From NCBI RefSeq assembly GCF_014200375.1, contig NZ_JACHBP010000001.1, positions 2,108,001 to 2,172,000 on the forward strand: a DNA stretch of 64,000 nucleotides, in the 5' to 3' direction. The notes beneath the pieces are model-generated. The model saw nothing but the letters and a program-made list of their open reading frames with translations. It made no database searches and was not told where the DNA came from. Numbering within the stretch: the first letter of the stretch is position 1; each line of letters starts with the position of its first letter. Made by a program: the position numbers and the translations under genes. Shown piece by piece: positions 1-8,766 of the stretch. The stretch is from Terrimesophilobacter mesophilus. Lineage in GTDB: Bacteria; Actinomycetota; Actinomycetes; Actinomycetales; Microbacteriaceae.

Positions 1-1
1 C

Positions 2-1441
2 TCCGCACCGTTCCCCGGTGACGTCGTGCACTTCGACGGGTCGCTGAGCGAGGGATTGCAGTATGCGACCACGACTCCGGTGATCGGCGAGGACGGTCGA
101 TCGCTCACCGTGACGTGGGATCGGTATGTGGTGGATTGGGCGCTGACACTCCAGGTGGGCTTGCCCGCCCACGTGGTCGCGTCGCGCGCTCTCGGGCTGC
201 CGCTGGCGAAAGATTCCGACGCAGGTGCCGGGGATGCGCCGGACGCAGACCGCCTTCGCGATGCGCGGGCCGCGAAAGGCCGGCTCATCGACGCGATTGT
301 CGATGACGACACGGCAGCCCTGTCGGCGATCGCGAACACGTGGAACAGCGACTTCGACCTCGATGCGATGCCGGATGACCCTTCGCTGCTTCTGACGAAC
401 GGCCCCTACCTGATTTCGGCGTTCACGTCGGGGGAGAGCATGACCCTGTCGGCGAATCCCCGTTATCACGGTGTTCACGCTCCGGCGATCGAGACCATCG
501 ACATCCGGTTCCTTGCTGACCCGCTCGACCAGGTCGCGGCGCTTCGGGATGGGACTGTCGACGTCATCGTCCCTCGGGCGGGCCCGGAGGTCGTGACTGC
601 GCTGGCGGCGATTCCCGGTGCGACAGTGCTCACGGGGATCGATGGCACCTTCGAACACCTCGATCTGCGGTTCGCGAAGGGGAGGCATTCGACATTCGAG
701 GATCCGCGGGTTCGCCAGGCGTTCTTGATGGTGGTCCCGGTGCAGGAGATCACGGATGCCGCGGTCGGTAGCGACCTGGCTGCCGATGCGGCGCGTTCCT
801 CGCTGGTCTTCCTTCCCGGTGCCGCCGGCTATGACGCGGCTGTGGCTGCCAACGGCTCGGCGGACTATTCGACCCCGGATGTTGCGGGGGCGAAGAGGCT
901 TCTCGAGGATGCGGGGGTCTCGAAACCCGCTGTGTGCATCCTGTTCGATCCGTCGAATCCGAAGCGTATCGAGGAGTACGACCTCATCCGGGACAGCGCC
1001 GCACGTGCCGGTTTCGTCGTGTCGAACTGTTCGAGCCCTGATTGGCTCAACCTGCTCGGTACTCCTGGGACGTATGACGCGTCGATCTTCGCGTGGTCGT
1101 CGACCAACCAGTCGGTGGCCGGGTTGCAGTCCATTTTCGGTACCGGTGGTCGTGGCAACTTCAACGGGTTCTCGGACCCGGAGGTCGACTCCCTGCTGTC
1201 GCAGCTGTCCGTCACTCCGGATGCGGCCCGGCAGCGGGTCATCCGCGTGCGTCTGGATTCGGCCCTGTACGCGTCCGCATACGGCATCCCCCTGTACCAG
1301 GACCCGGCCGTGGTCGCCCACAATGCGTCGGTGAGTGGCATCGCGATCGCTCCGCTCGCTCCCGGGATCCTCTGGAACGTGTGGGAATGGGCCCCGGTGA
1401 CTGCTCAGAATCCCACTCCCGCGACGACTTCCGGCGAGTGA
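2..1441 (+). CDS. LpqW-like solute-binding-type lipoprotein (family 5 fold), 5' end outside window
   Basis: The frame is open from the first bases to a TGA, giving 479 residues of a protein whose start lies upstream. The sequence resembles the C-terminal two thirds of extracytoplasmic solute-binding proteins of family 5 (SBP_bac_5): it has the 'FEDPRVRQAF' stretch and a late GTGGRGNFNGFSDPEVD-type segment typical of these folds. A GTG at 26 is in frame but internal to the domain, so I do not take it as the start. In M. tuberculosis the neighbour of typA is lpqW, a lipoprotein with this fold that influences lipomannan synthesis rather than peptide import. The neighbouring typA here suggests the same protein, and no permease or ATPase genes follow. 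The name LpqW is inferred from synteny. Confidence 0.72.
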   Translation, partial: SAPFPGDVVHFDGSLSEGLQYATTTPVIGEDGRSLTVTWDRYVVDWALTLQVGLPAHVVASRALGLPLAKDSDAGAGDAPDADRLRDARAAKGRLIDAIVDDDTAALSAIANTWNSDFDLDAMPDDPSLLLTNGPYLISAFTSGESMTLSANPRYHGVHAPAIETIDIRFLADPLDQVAALRDGTVDVIVPRAGPEVVTALAAIPGATVLTGIDGTFEHLDLRFAKGRHSTFEDPRVRQAFLMVVPVQEITDAAVGSDLAADAARSSLVFLPGAAGYDAAVAANGSADYSTPDVAGAKRLLEDAGVSKPAVCILFDPSNPKRIEEYDLIRDSAARAGFVVSNCSSPDWLNLLGTPGTYDASIFAWSSTNQSVAGLQSIFGTGGRGNFNGFSDPEVDSLLSQLSVTPDAARQRVIRVRLDSALYASAYGIPLYQDPAVVAHNASVSGIAIAPLAPGILWNVWEWAPVTAQNPTPATTSGE

Positions 1442-1449
1442 CGGTTTTT

Positions 1450-1515
1450 CGTAGTCGGCGTCGTGGCCGTAACCGTGGCCGTAACCGTAGTCGTAGTCGT
1501 GGCTGTGGTCGGAAC
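1450..1515. repeat. Hexameric tandem repeat between convergent genes
   Basis: About eleven consecutive 6-base units fit CGTRRY or close variants, for example CGTGGC-CGTAAC repeated twice and then CGTAGT twice. The run fills most of the 86-base gap between the stop codons of the LpqW-like gene and the DUF222 gene. I see no promoter or hairpin in it. A short microsatellite-like tract is the simplest reading. Confidence 0.6.
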
Positions 1516-1527
1516 TGGTTCGCGAGT

Positions 1528-3189
1528 TCAGCTGGCCCGCAGGTCGGCTCGTTTCCGTTCGTGCTGGAGGTCACGGAGTGCTGCGCTTTTGGACGGCAGT
1601 GGCCGGGGCTTCTGTGCGGGGTCGATGTCCGGGGGTGGGATGAGCCAGTAGCTGTTGCCCTTGCGAATGATTTCCCAGTGATTGTTGTGCAGTAACAGGT
1701 GGTGATGTCGGCAGAGGAGTACTCCGTCGGCGAGGTCGGTGTTTCCGTGGTCTCTGGCCCAGTGTTTGATGTGGTGGGCTTCGGTCCAGCTGGCCGGGCT
1801 GTCGCAGCACTCCCAGATGCATCCGCCGTCGCGGGCTGCCAGGGCCGCTTTCTGCCGAGTGGAGTACAGGCGTTGTTCGCGGCCCAGGTTCAGGACATTG
1901 CCGCCGGTACCGAACACGACGGGAACTGTTCCGGACGTGCAGATGATGCGTTCGACCGTCTCTATGGACACCGGAGTCTCGGTGCCCTCGATGCGTCCGT
2001 GCCCGGTGCGAGTGCGTAGGGCCTCCTCCGTCACCAGAACCCGAACGGAGGGAACCCGAGAGCCGACGATGCGCGGCACGCGGCGAGGTCGCAGCGCGCC
2101 ACCCGGAATGTCAACAGCGTTGGCGCCACCGCCAGCAATTTCGCCGGCGCTGCCGCTGCCGCTGCCGCTGCTGCTGCCGCTGCCGTTGGCGTCTCCGCCG
2201 CCGCGAGTGGGGTTTTCGGCGAGATCGGCGTCGACCCCGTAGTGCAGGAGCCCGACTATGGCGTCGTGGAGGTATTGTTCGGGACTGCGCGGGTCGGTAG
2301 CGATCGCCTCAGCCCAGACCCGATCGGCTTCATCGATGAAGCGGGGACCACCGCGGCGGGGTGAGATGAGTTTGTCATAGACATCATCCAGCCAGGCGGA
2401 CGTTTCCAGATCACCGTCGAGAATGTACCGCGAACACCCATTCGGGCGCTTGATCCGGCGGAATGAGCGTTGTTCGTAGATGATCCGTTCGCGCTGGGCG
2501 ATACCTGCCTCATCCAGTTCGTCCCGCAATTGCCGGGCCAGCTGGAAGAGAGCATCCGCGTTCACGCCCACCGAGCCCGGCCTGCCAGCTCCCCCTTCAC
2601 CGGAGGCAGCTGCCAGCAGCGTGGCCACAGCATCCGCCAACGCTTCGGCGGTGATCACGTGGCCGTCCGTCTCCGCACCGCTCGAGCCCGCCACGCCTGT
2701 CGGCTCGCCAAGCCCGGAACGGATCGCCCGAGCCGCCTCCACCGTGAGACTCCCGGCGGCAACCGCGGCCCCGACTGCGGCCAACCACGGCTCGTGGACG
2801 ACGAAGCCTTCCAGCAGCTCCCCGGTGTTCGGGTCGACGGCCGTTTCGATCATGGCCTCGTGGACGAGAGTTCCGACCGTCACCAAAGTGGTCGCCTCCC
2901 GACGAGTCGAACCAGTGGTGGCCTGAATGAGCTTCTCCGCCGTCTGGAAACCCTCCTTCTGCGCCAACCCCGCATAACCCAACTCTCGACGGGAACGGAA
3001 CGCGACCTCGCCGGCCACGAGCGAGGCTCGTGCATCTACTATCCGACGCAACTCCGAAAGGTCCCGTTGCACGGCCAGCAGGCCGATGTCATCCATCGCT
3101 CGCACGGCGGCGACGCCATCCGGAATCGCCACAGCGGCAACCCTCGCCGCGCTGACGGCGGTAGAGAAGATAGATGCGGAAGTGGACAT
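1528..3189 (-). CDS. DUF222 domain protein with C-terminal HNH nuclease motif (13E12-type)
   Basis: This 553-residue protein has an N-terminal helical DUF222 region (about residues 20-330), a low-complexity Gly/Ser/Asn linker near residues 340-375 encoded by a CTGCCG-rich stretch, and a C-terminal HNH motif: two Cys in the GGCIWECC stretch, the HH pair of EAHHIKHW, an Asn-containing middle and the HHHLLLH segment. Such proteins are multicopy in Microbacteriaceae and mycobacteria (the '13E12 repeat' family); their role is not established. I chose the ATG giving MSTSASIFS. It has GGGAG upstream, and the longer frame runs into non-conserved sequence. The gene stands alone between two conserved genes in opposite orientation, which suggests insertion. 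Confidence 0.85.
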   Translation of the reverse strand: MSTSASIFSTAVSAARVAAVAIPDGVAAVRAMDDIGLLAVQRDLSELRRIVDARASLVAGEVAFRSRRELGYAGLAQKEGFQTAEKLIQATTGSTRREATTLVTVGTLVHEAMIETAVDPNTGELLEGFVVHEPWLAAVGAAVAAGSLTVEAARAIRSGLGEPTGVAGSSGAETDGHVITAEALADAVATLLAAASGEGGAGRPGSVGVNADALFQLARQLRDELDEAGIAQRERIIYEQRSFRRIKRPNGCSRYILDGDLETSAWLDDVYDKLISPRRGGPRFIDEADRVWAEAIATDPRSPEQYLHDAIVGLLHYGVDADLAENPTRGGGDANGSGSSSGSGSGSAGEIAGGGANAVDIPGGALRPRRVPRIVGSRVPSVRVLVTEEALRTRTGHGRIEGTETPVSIETVERIICTSGTVPVVFGTGGNVLNLGREQRLYSTRQKAALAARDGGCIWECCDSPASWTEAHHIKHWARDHGNTDLADGVLLCRHHHLLLHNNHWEIIRKGNSYWLIPPPDIDPAQKPRPLPSKSAALRDLQHERKRADLRAS

Positions 3190-3293
3190 GAGGCAAGTCT
3201 CCCAGTATCGAACAGAGTTGTGAAGAGGTGCGACCAAATCTTGGGATAACTCGTGAAGTGCTGGCCTGTGGAGGAGAGGAAGTGTGTGGCCGC

Positions 3294-3312
3294 GGTCTCG
3301 ACAGGCTCGACC
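3294..3312. repeat. Possible short REP-like motif
   Basis: GGTCTCGACAGGCTCGACC lies between the DUF222 gene and typA. It carries two TCGAC/CTCGACC half-motifs. From memory, closely similar 19-mers recur between genes in many Microbacteriaceae genomes. Only one copy occurs in this window, so the repeat status is not shown here. Confidence 0.3.
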
Positions 3313-3352
3313 GGAGAATAACCCCCGCGTCATGCCCCGCCGCGCAGTCAAG

Positions 3353-3358
3353 TAGTAT
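3353..3358 (+). promoter_or_regulatory. Putative -10 box of typA
   Basis: TAGTAT fits the actinobacterial TANNNT -10 pattern and lies 37 bases before the typA ATG, leaving a leader of roughly 30 bases. No convincing -35 box is visible. Confidence 0.35.
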
Positions 3359-3395
3359 TGACTGCCCCCCTCAACAGAACCAGGACAGCACTCCC

Positions 3396-5306
3396 ATGCC
3401 CATTGCCACTCGCAATGATTTGCGCAACGTGGCGATCGTCGCGCACGTCGACCACGGTAAGACCACTCTCGTCGACGCGATGCTGCGCCAGACCAACTCC
3501 TTCGGAGAGCACGCGCACGTCGAAGAACGCGCGATGGACTCCGGCGACCTCGAGCGCGAGAAGGGCATCACGATCCTGGCCAAGAACACGGCCATCAGCT
3601 ACCAGGGCGTGCACGCGACGAACGGCCCCGTGACGATCAACGTCATCGACACCCCCGGCCACGCCGACTTCGGCGGTGAGGTCGAGCGCGGACTCTCCAT
3701 GGTCGACGGCGTCGTCCTCCTCGTGGACGCGAGCGAGGGCCCGCTGCCGCAGACGCGCTTCGTGCTGCGCAAGGCGCTCGAGGCGAAGCTGCCGGTCATC
3801 CTGCTCGTCAACAAGACCGACCGGCCGGATGCCCGCATCGACGACGTGGTCGTGGAGAGCCAGGATCTCCTGCTGGGTCTCGCGAGCGACCTCGCGGATG
3901 ATGTGCCGGATCTCGACATCGATGCTCTGCTCGACGTCCCCATCGTCTATGCATCCGGTCGCAACGGCGCTGCGAGCCGCAACAAGCCCGCGAACGGCAG
4001 CCTGCCGGACAACGACGACCTCGAGCCGCTCTTCGAGGCGATCCTCGAGCACATCCCTGCACCGTCCTACGACTCGGATGCGCCGCTTCAGGCGCACGTG
4101 ACGAACCTCGACGCGTCCCCCTTCCTCGGCCGCCTCGCGCTCCTGCGCATCTTCAACGGCACGCTCAAGAAGGGCCAGACGGTCGCCTGGGTACGCAAGG
4201 ACGGTGACGTCCACAACGTGCGTGTCACGGAGCTCATGATCACCAAGGCCCTCGACCGCTACCCGGCCGAGAGTGCGGGCCCCGGCGACATCGTCGCGGT
4301 GGCGGGCTTCGCCGACATCACGATCGGCGACACGCTCGCCGACCCCGACGACATCCGCCCGCTGCCGGCGATCACCGTCGACGACCCGGCGATCTCGATG
4401 ACGATCGGCACGAACACGAGCCCGCTCGTCGGCAAGATCAAAGGCCACAAACTCACCGCGCGCATGGTCAAGGACCGGCTCGACCGCGAGCTCGTCGGCA
4501 ACGTCTCGCTCAAGGTCGTCGACATCGGCAACCCGGCCGCGTGGGAGGTGCAGGGGCGCGGAGAGCTCGCCCTGGCCATCCTCGTCGAGCAGATGCGCCG
4601 CGAAGGATACGAGCTCACGGTCGGCAAGCCGCAGGTGGTCACACGCCGCGTCGACGGCAAAGTGCACGAGCCGTTCGAGCACCTCACGATCGACGCGCCC
4701 GAGGAGCACCTGGGTGCGATCACCCAGCTGCTCGCCGCGCGCAAGGGCCGCATGGACGGCATGAGCAACCACGGCACCGGTTGGGTGCGCATGGAGTTCA
4801 TCGTCCCCTCCCGCGGGCTCATCGGATTCCGCACGGAGTTCCTCACGATCACGCGCGGCACCGGAATCGCCAACGCGATCTCGCACGGCTACGCGGAGTG
4901 GGCCGGCCCGATCGTCACCCGCAACACCGGGTCGATCGTCGCGGACCGCGCGGGCGTCGCCACGCCGTTCGCCATGGTCGCGCTCCAGGAGCGGATGTCG
5001 TTCTTCGTCGAGCCGACGCAGGAGGTCTACGAGGGCATGGTCGTCGGCGAGAACTCGCGCTCCGAGGACATGGACGTCAACATCACCAAGGAGAAGCAGC
5101 TGACGAACATGCGCCAGTCGACCTCCGACACGTTCGAGCGGATGACGCCCTCCCGCCAGCTGACACTGGAGGAGTGCCTCGAGTTCGCGCGCGAGGACGA
5201 GTGCGTCGAGGTGACGCCCGAGTTCGTGCGCATCCGCAAGGTCGAGCTCGACCAGAACGCGCGGGCCCGGATGGCGGCGAGCGTCAAGCGCGCGAACGCC
5301 GAGTAG
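3396..5306 (+). CDS. typA: Ribosome-associated GTPase TypA/BipA
   Basis: A 636-residue translational GTPase of full family length. The G domain shows AHVDHGKTT at residues 16-24 (G1), the EKGITI switch I region, [11 protein letters not shown] (G3) and NKTD (G4). EF-G-like domains follow, and a BipA-specific C-terminal part includes [13 protein letters not shown]. BipA binds 70S ribosomes and supports large-subunit assembly and growth under stress or cold. The ATG giving MPIATRND is chosen because the motif starts right after it and the longer upstream frame is not conserved. RBS strength is modest (AGGAC). The gene appears to be transcribed alone. Confidence 0.97.
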   Translation: MPIATRNDLRNVAIVAHVDHGKTTLVDAMLRQTNSFGEHAHVEERAMDSGDLEREKGITILAKNTAISYQGVHATNGPVTINVIDTPGHADFGGEVERGLSMVDGVVLLVDASEGPLPQTRFVLRKALEAKLPVILLVNKTDRPDARIDDVVVESQDLLLGLASDLADDVPDLDIDALLDVPIVYASGRNGAASRNKPANGSLPDNDDLEPLFEAILEHIPAPSYDSDAPLQAHVTNLDASPFLGRLALLRIFNGTLKKGQTVAWVRKDGDVHNVRVTELMITKALDRYPAESAGPGDIVAVAGFADITIGDTLADPDDIRPLPAITVDDPAISMTIGTNTSPLVGKIKGHKLTARMVKDRLDRELVGNVSLKVVDIGNPAAWEVQGRGELALAILVEQMRREGYELTVGKPQVVTRRVDGKVHEPFEHLTIDAPEEHLGAITQLLAARKGRMDGMSNHGTGWVRMEFIVPSRGLIGFRTEFLTITRGTGIANAISHGYAEWAGPIVTRNTGSIVADRAGVATPFAMVALQERMSFFVEPTQEVYEGMVVGENSRSEDMDVNITKEKQLTNMRQSTSDTFERMTPSRQLTLEECLEFAREDECVEVTPEFVRIRKVELDQNARARMAASVKRANAE

Positions 5307-5393
5307 TCTGGGCGTTCCCCGATTGTCCCTTCAGCGGGATCGAACATAGACTGGCCGGGTAGTCGACCCCCTGTCCGCCACCCGGAGCCGATC

Positions 5394-5840
5394 ATGACCA
5401 ACCTGCCCAAGCGCCTCGCGGTCTCTGCCGCCATCGCCGCGTCCCTCATCCTCACTCCGGTGCTCGCCGGTTGCAGTGCGGTCGAGGGCATCATCGAGAA
5501 TGCGACCGGAAGCCAGATCGACCTGGGCGGCCAGAGCGTTCCCGCCGACTTCCCCAGCAACGTTCCGCTCGCCAGCGGCGACGTGATCTACGGCCTGAGT
5601 GCCGGCAAGGACGGCGAGAAGGTCTGGAACGTGACCATCAAGGTCACCGCCGGCGCGTTCGACGCGATCGCCATCCAGCTCACCGATGCCGGCTTCACAC
5701 TCGCCGAGGGCTCGAAGGAGGCCAACAAGGGCGCCGGTGGTCTCTTCACCTCCGACACCCACGGCGTGCTCGTCGTGGTGAGCGATGACGGCAGCAACGG
5801 CACGGTCGCGAACTACACGGTCACGACCGTCACGAAGTAG
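5394..5840 (+). CDS. Small secreted lipoprotein of unknown function
   Basis: The 148-residue product has a lysine/arginine-containing N-terminus, a hydrophobic segment and a lipobox ending LAGC, with Cys27 as the lipidation site. The remainder is an acidic-to-neutral alpha/beta domain without Cys or recognisable catalytic residues. It includes VWNVTIKV and a C-terminal NYTVTTVTK. I do not recognise the family beyond 'putative lipoprotein'. It is monocistronic, preceded by a TAGACT box about 50 bases upstream. Its stop codon lies in a hairpin shared with the convergent cupredoxin gene. Confidence 0.75.
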   Translation: MTNLPKRLAVSAAIAASLILTPVLAGCSAVEGIIENATGSQIDLGGQSVPADFPSNVPLASGDVIYGLSAGKDGEKVWNVTIKVTAGAFDAIAIQLTDAGFTLAEGSKEANKGAGGLFTSDTHGVLVVVSDDGSNGTVANYTVTTVTK

Positions 5841-5855
5841 CGGGCGCTACTTCGT
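5832..5855. terminator. Bidirectional hairpin containing both convergent stop codons
   Basis: ACGAAGTAGC pairs perfectly with GCTACTTCGT around a GGGC loop. The stop codons of the lipoprotein gene (5838-5840) and the cupredoxin gene (5847-5849) lie within or beside the stem. No T-tract follows on either side, so termination efficiency is uncertain. Confidence 0.55.
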
Positions 5856-6239
5856 CACCGTGAACGCGGTGCGGCCGACGCCATCCCCGGACATCCCGGG
5901 CTTGCAGACCGTGAAGTACTGGCCGGCAGGCACGGTGACGGCCAGGTCTCGGCTCGTGCCCGGCCCGATGTGCTCGACCTCGCCGACGACGCGCTTCCCG
6001 TCCTCACCGAGCAGGTAGAACTCGGTCTCCTCGTCACCGGTGTTCGTGACGGCGAACACGACGCTGCCGCTCGGGGCGGATGCGGTGGAGACGAGGCACT
6101 CGGTGGCGCTGCTCTTGACGTCGACGGTGGTTGCGCCGGCATCCGCACCCGTGTTCGGCACGCAGCCGCTCAGGGCGAGGCTCGCAAGCGCAGCCGCGGT
6201 GGCGAGCGTAAAGGTTCGGACGATGGGGCGTTGCGACAT
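5847..6239 (-). CDS. EfeO-type cupredoxin lipoprotein, stand-alone
   Basis: The 130-residue lipoprotein has a lipobox ending LSGC (Cys26) and then a single cupredoxin domain like the N-terminal domain of EfeO. Features include TEFYLLGEDG, the IGPGTSRDL turn, and the C-terminal CKPGM in which Cys and Met are typical metal ligands. In EfeUOB systems EfeO binds iron or copper outside the membrane and passes iron to the permease EfeU. The M75 peptidase-like domain usual in full-length EfeO is absent. The ATG overlaps the efeU stop by one base (TGATG), implying translational coupling and co-regulation by the upstream iron box. Confidence 0.85.
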   Translation of the reverse strand: MSQRPIVRTFTLATAAALASLALSGCVPNTGADAGATTVDVKSSATECLVSTASAPSGSVVFAVTNTGDEETEFYLLGEDGKRVVGEVEHIGPGTSRDLAVTVPAGQYFTVCKPGMSGDGVGRTAFTVTK

Positions 6240-7102
6240 CAGGCTCCCTGGGAGGTGAGGGCGGGCGCCTCGGCGGTCGCCGAGACGGTGGGCTTCGGAT
6301 GCTGGCGGCGAATGACCCGGATGAACAGGGCGATCACAGGGATCGTGTAGGCGAGCCAGACGATGGCCTGAAGCCACGTCGTCGCCGGCGAGAAATTGAT
6401 CGTGCCCTTGAGGAGCGTTCCGTACCAGCTGCCGGGCGGGATCGCTCCGCTCACATCGAAGGCGAGGGAGTGCAGGCCGGGAAGCACGCCGGCCTCCTGC
6501 AGGTCGTGCACGCCGTAGGCGAGAACGCCGGCGGCCACGATGATGAGGAAGAAGCCGGTCCATGCGAAGAACTTGCCGAGGTTGATGCGCACGACTCCGC
6601 GGTAGATGAGCCAGCCCAGCGCGACCGCGATGATGATCCCGATGCTCGCGCCGAGAAGCGGGAGGGTGGTCTCACCGGTGGCCTGCACGGCGGCCCAGAG
6701 GAAGAGGGCGGTTTCGATGCCCTCCCGGCCGACGGCGAGGAAGGCGACGAGGACGAGGCCCCAGCCTGCTCCGCCGAGGTTGCTGTCGACGTCATGGCGC
6801 AGTGTGCTGCCCAACGTGCGCGCCGTGCGCAGCATCCAGAAGATCATCCAGGTCACGAGCGCAGTCGCGACGATCGACAGGCTGCCCCCGATGAGCTCCT
6901 GTGCCTCGAAGCTGAGTCCGTATGCGCCGAACGTGAGGAGCGCGCCCAGCCCGAGCGACACGGCGACGGCACCGCCGACGCCGAGCCACAATCGCGGCAG
7001 CACATCGCGTCGCTGCAGTTTGACGAGGTAGGCGACGAGGATGCCGACCACGAGGGCGGCTTCGAGACCTTCACGGAGGCCGATGAGCAGGTTGGCTATC
7101 AC
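6239..7102 (-). CDS. efeU: High-affinity iron permease EfeU/FTR1 family
   Basis: A 287-residue, about seven-helix membrane protein with the two REGLE-type iron-binding motifs of the FTR1/EfeU family: REGLE at residues 10-14 and REGIE at 126-130. It moves ferrous or ferric iron across the cytoplasmic membrane. The start is GTG. The gene leads a two-gene operon with the cupredoxin lipoprotein. No peroxidase EfeB or M75 protein is nearby, so this is a reduced system. An IdeR/DtxR-like palindrome about 50 bases upstream points to iron repression. Confidence 0.93.
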   Translation of the reverse strand: MIANLLIGLREGLEAALVVGILVAYLVKLQRRDVLPRLWLGVGGAVAVSLGLGALLTFGAYGLSFEAQELIGGSLSIVATALVTWMIFWMLRTARTLGSTLRHDVDSNLGGAGWGLVLVAFLAVGREGIETALFLWAAVQATGETTLPLLGASIGIIIAVALGWLIYRGVVRINLGKFFAWTGFFLIIVAAGVLAYGVHDLQEAGVLPGLHSLAFDVSGAIPPGSWYGTLLKGTINFSPATTWLQAIVWLAYTIPVIALFIRVIRRQHPKPTVSATAEAPALTSQGA

Positions 7103-7153
7103 AATTCACTTCGCGGTCGTGCCGCCGTGAGGCGGAGCAGATGGGGCAGGATT

Positions 7154-7171
7154 GGTAAGGCTAACCTTACC
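7154..7171. promoter_or_regulatory. IdeR/DtxR-like iron box upstream of efeU
   Basis: GGTAAGGCTAACCTTACC is an inverted repeat (GGTAAGG/CCTTACC) in the divergent gap between efeU and mshB. Allowing a one-base extension it matches about 15 of 19 positions of the known IdeR/DtxR consensus TTAGGTTAGGCTAACCTAA. Its place 52 bases upstream of efeU fits repression of iron uptake when iron is sufficient. It also abuts the -35 zone of the mshB promoter. Confidence 0.75.
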
Positions 7172-7194
7172 TCGCAACACTATCGCGGCACGCG

Positions 7195-7200
7195 TAGCCT
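7195..7200 (+). promoter_or_regulatory. -10 box of mshB, leaderless layout
   Basis: TAGCCT ends seven bases before the GTG start of mshB, so transcription would begin at or near the start codon. No Shine-Dalgarno sequence is present. Confidence 0.55.
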
Positions 7201-7207
7201 GTCCACT

Positions 7208-8401
7208 GTGAGTACGCCCCACCCTCGCGAGCACGCTGCCCATGAGCACGCGCCTCAGGAGCACATCCTCTTCGTGCACGCCCACCCCGACGACGAAACG
7301 ATCGCCACGGGTGGCACGATCGCATTGCTCCTGGATGCCGGCGCGGCCGTCACGCTCCTCACCTGCACCCGCGGCGAACTCGGCGAGGTGGTGCCGCCCG
7401 AGCTCCAGCATTTGGCCGGGGACGCGCTTGGCAGGTATCGCGAATCGGAGCTGGCCGCGGCCATGCACGCGCTCGGACTCGCCGACTTACGGATGCTCGG
7501 GGCCGACGGTGCCCGCGCGGGGGCGACGGAACCGCACCGGTTCAGGGACTCCGGGATGCAGTGGGGCCCGGCGGGAGCAGAGCCGCCCTCGGCGCCCGAT
7601 CCCGCTCACGACGGCGAGACGCTCACGAGTGCCAGGCTCGAGGCCGTCGTCCAGGATGTCATGGCCGTCATCGCGGCCGTGCGGCCGACCGCGGTCGTGA
7701 GCTACGACGAACGAGGCGGGTACGGACATCCGGACCACATTCGAGCCCACGAAGCGGCGGCGACGGCATCCCTCCTGATGAGCGTCCCGTTCTACACGAT
7801 CGTTCCGGATGGCGGCAGAGCCCCCGACAACCTCGTCGTCGACGTGACAGCTGCGCTGCCCCGCAAGAAGTCCGCACTGGAGGCATACCGAACTCAGCTC
7901 ACCGTGGACGGCGACACGATCGTCCATTCCGGCGGTCAGTCGGAGCCGATTCGCACCGTCGAGGTGTTCCGCCGGTTCGGGCAACCGGAGGCACAGGAAC
8001 TCGAATGGGACGACCTCGGCATCCTCATGAAGACCGTGGCCTGCGTCCTGGGGCTGCTGGCCGGCGCGGTCGTCGGCGCCGTCGGCACGGCGAATCACCA
8101 CATCGCCGCATCGACCGTCTCGCTGCTGCTCGTCGCGGCGCTCCTCGTCGGCCTTCGACTCTGGCTCGGCACACGGATCGTGGCGTTCTGCGCGGGGGTC
8201 GGCATCGTCGCCATGGTCGGCATCCTGTCTCTCGAGGGCTCCGGCGGATCCGTGCTCGTCCAGGCGACGCCCCTCGGAGCGGTCTGGGCGTACGTGCCCA
8301 TTGCCATCGCGGTCGTCGGGGTGGCGTGGCCGAGGACCCTGCGTCGGGCTCGGGCTACGATGGAGACAAGCCTCGAGCCGGGAAAGGCGGGCGCATCGTG
8401 A
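7208..8401 (+). CDS. mshB: MshB-type PIG-L deacetylase fused to a four-helix membrane domain
   Basis: The 397-residue protein begins with a PIG-L/LmbE deacetylase: zinc motif AHPDDE at residues 25-30 and HPDH at 174-177. It is followed from about residue 274 by four predicted membrane helices (near 275-293, 300-320, 324-342, 355-374). MshB removes the acetyl group of GlcNAc-Ins in mycothiol synthesis. Typical MshB proteins are about 300 residues and soluble. The tail resembles a small separate actinobacterial membrane protein (possibly DUF6113) that often follows mshB, so this looks like an in-frame fusion. Met274 could also be an internal start. The stop overlaps the fdxA GTG. The gene context with fdxA and dapC supports MshB over other PIG-L enzymes. 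Confidence 0.8.
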   Translation: MSTPHPREHAAHEHAPQEHILFVHAHPDDETIATGGTIALLLDAGAAVTLLTCTRGELGEVVPPELQHLAGDALGRYRESELAAAMHALGLADLRMLGADGARAGATEPHRFRDSGMQWGPAGAEPPSAPDPAHDGETLTSARLEAVVQDVMAVIAAVRPTAVVSYDERGGYGHPDHIRAHEAAATASLLMSVPFYTIVPDGGRAPDNLVVDVTAALPRKKSALEAYRTQLTVDGDTIVHSGGQSEPIRTVEVFRRFGQPEAQELEWDDLGILMKTVACVLGLLAGAVVGAVGTANHHIAASTVSLLLVAALLVGLRLWLGTRIVAFCAGVGIVAMVGILSLEGSGGSVLVQATPLGAVWAYVPIAIAVVGVAWPRTLRRARATMETSLEPGKAGAS

Positions 8402-8733
8402 CCTACGTGATCGCACTGCCGTGCGTTGATGTCAAAGATCGCGCCTGCGTCGACGAGTGCCCCGTCGATTGCATCTACGAGGGCGACCGGATGCTGTACA
8501 TCCACCCCGACGAGTGCGTCGACTGCGGCGCGTGCGAGCCGGTCTGCCCGGTCGAGGCGATCTACTACGAGGACGACGTCCCCGAACAGTGGGCCGACTA
8601 CTACAAGGCGAACGTCGAGTTCTTCGACGACATCGGCTCGCCGGGCGGCGCGGCCAAGGTCGGCGTCATCCACAAGGACCACCCGATCGTCGCGGCGCTG
8701 CCACCGGACATCAATGCCGGCATCCTCGGATGA
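8398..8733 (+). CDS. fdxA: Seven-iron ferredoxin
   Basis: A 111-residue ferredoxin with cysteines at 9, 17, 21, 25 and 40, 43, 46, 50. The spacing is that of 7Fe ferredoxins carrying one [3Fe-4S] and one [4Fe-4S] cluster (Azotobacter FdI/mycobacterial FdxC type). The C-terminal extension after residue 60 ([17 protein letters not shown]) is usual for actinobacterial members. It serves as a cytoplasmic electron carrier. The GTG start overlaps the mshB stop in a GTGA, and dapC follows after a short gap, the conserved mshB-fdxA-dapC order. Confidence 0.96.
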   Translation: MTYVIALPCVDVKDRACVDECPVDCIYEGDRMLYIHPDECVDCGACEPVCPVEAIYYEDDVPEQWADYYKANVEFFDDIGSPGGAAKVGVIHKDHPIVAALPPDINAGILG

Positions 8734-8766
8734 CGGCTGCTTTCGGCCGGGATCGCTGACGCACTC

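Noticed and set aside
2150..2200. CTGCCG-rich repeat as a possible microsatellite or CRISPR-like array
   Set aside because: It is in frame within the DUF222 gene and encodes a Gly/Ser linker; there are no spacers.
3228..3395. Extended typA N-terminus or a small upstream gene
   Set aside because: The translation is unlike any TypA and covers the promoter region; the conserved protein begins at the ATG at 3396.
6299..7207. N-terminal extension of mshB upstream of the GTG at 7208
   Set aside because: The extension runs antisense through efeU and the iron box; AHPDDE lies 24 residues after the GTG, as in the family.
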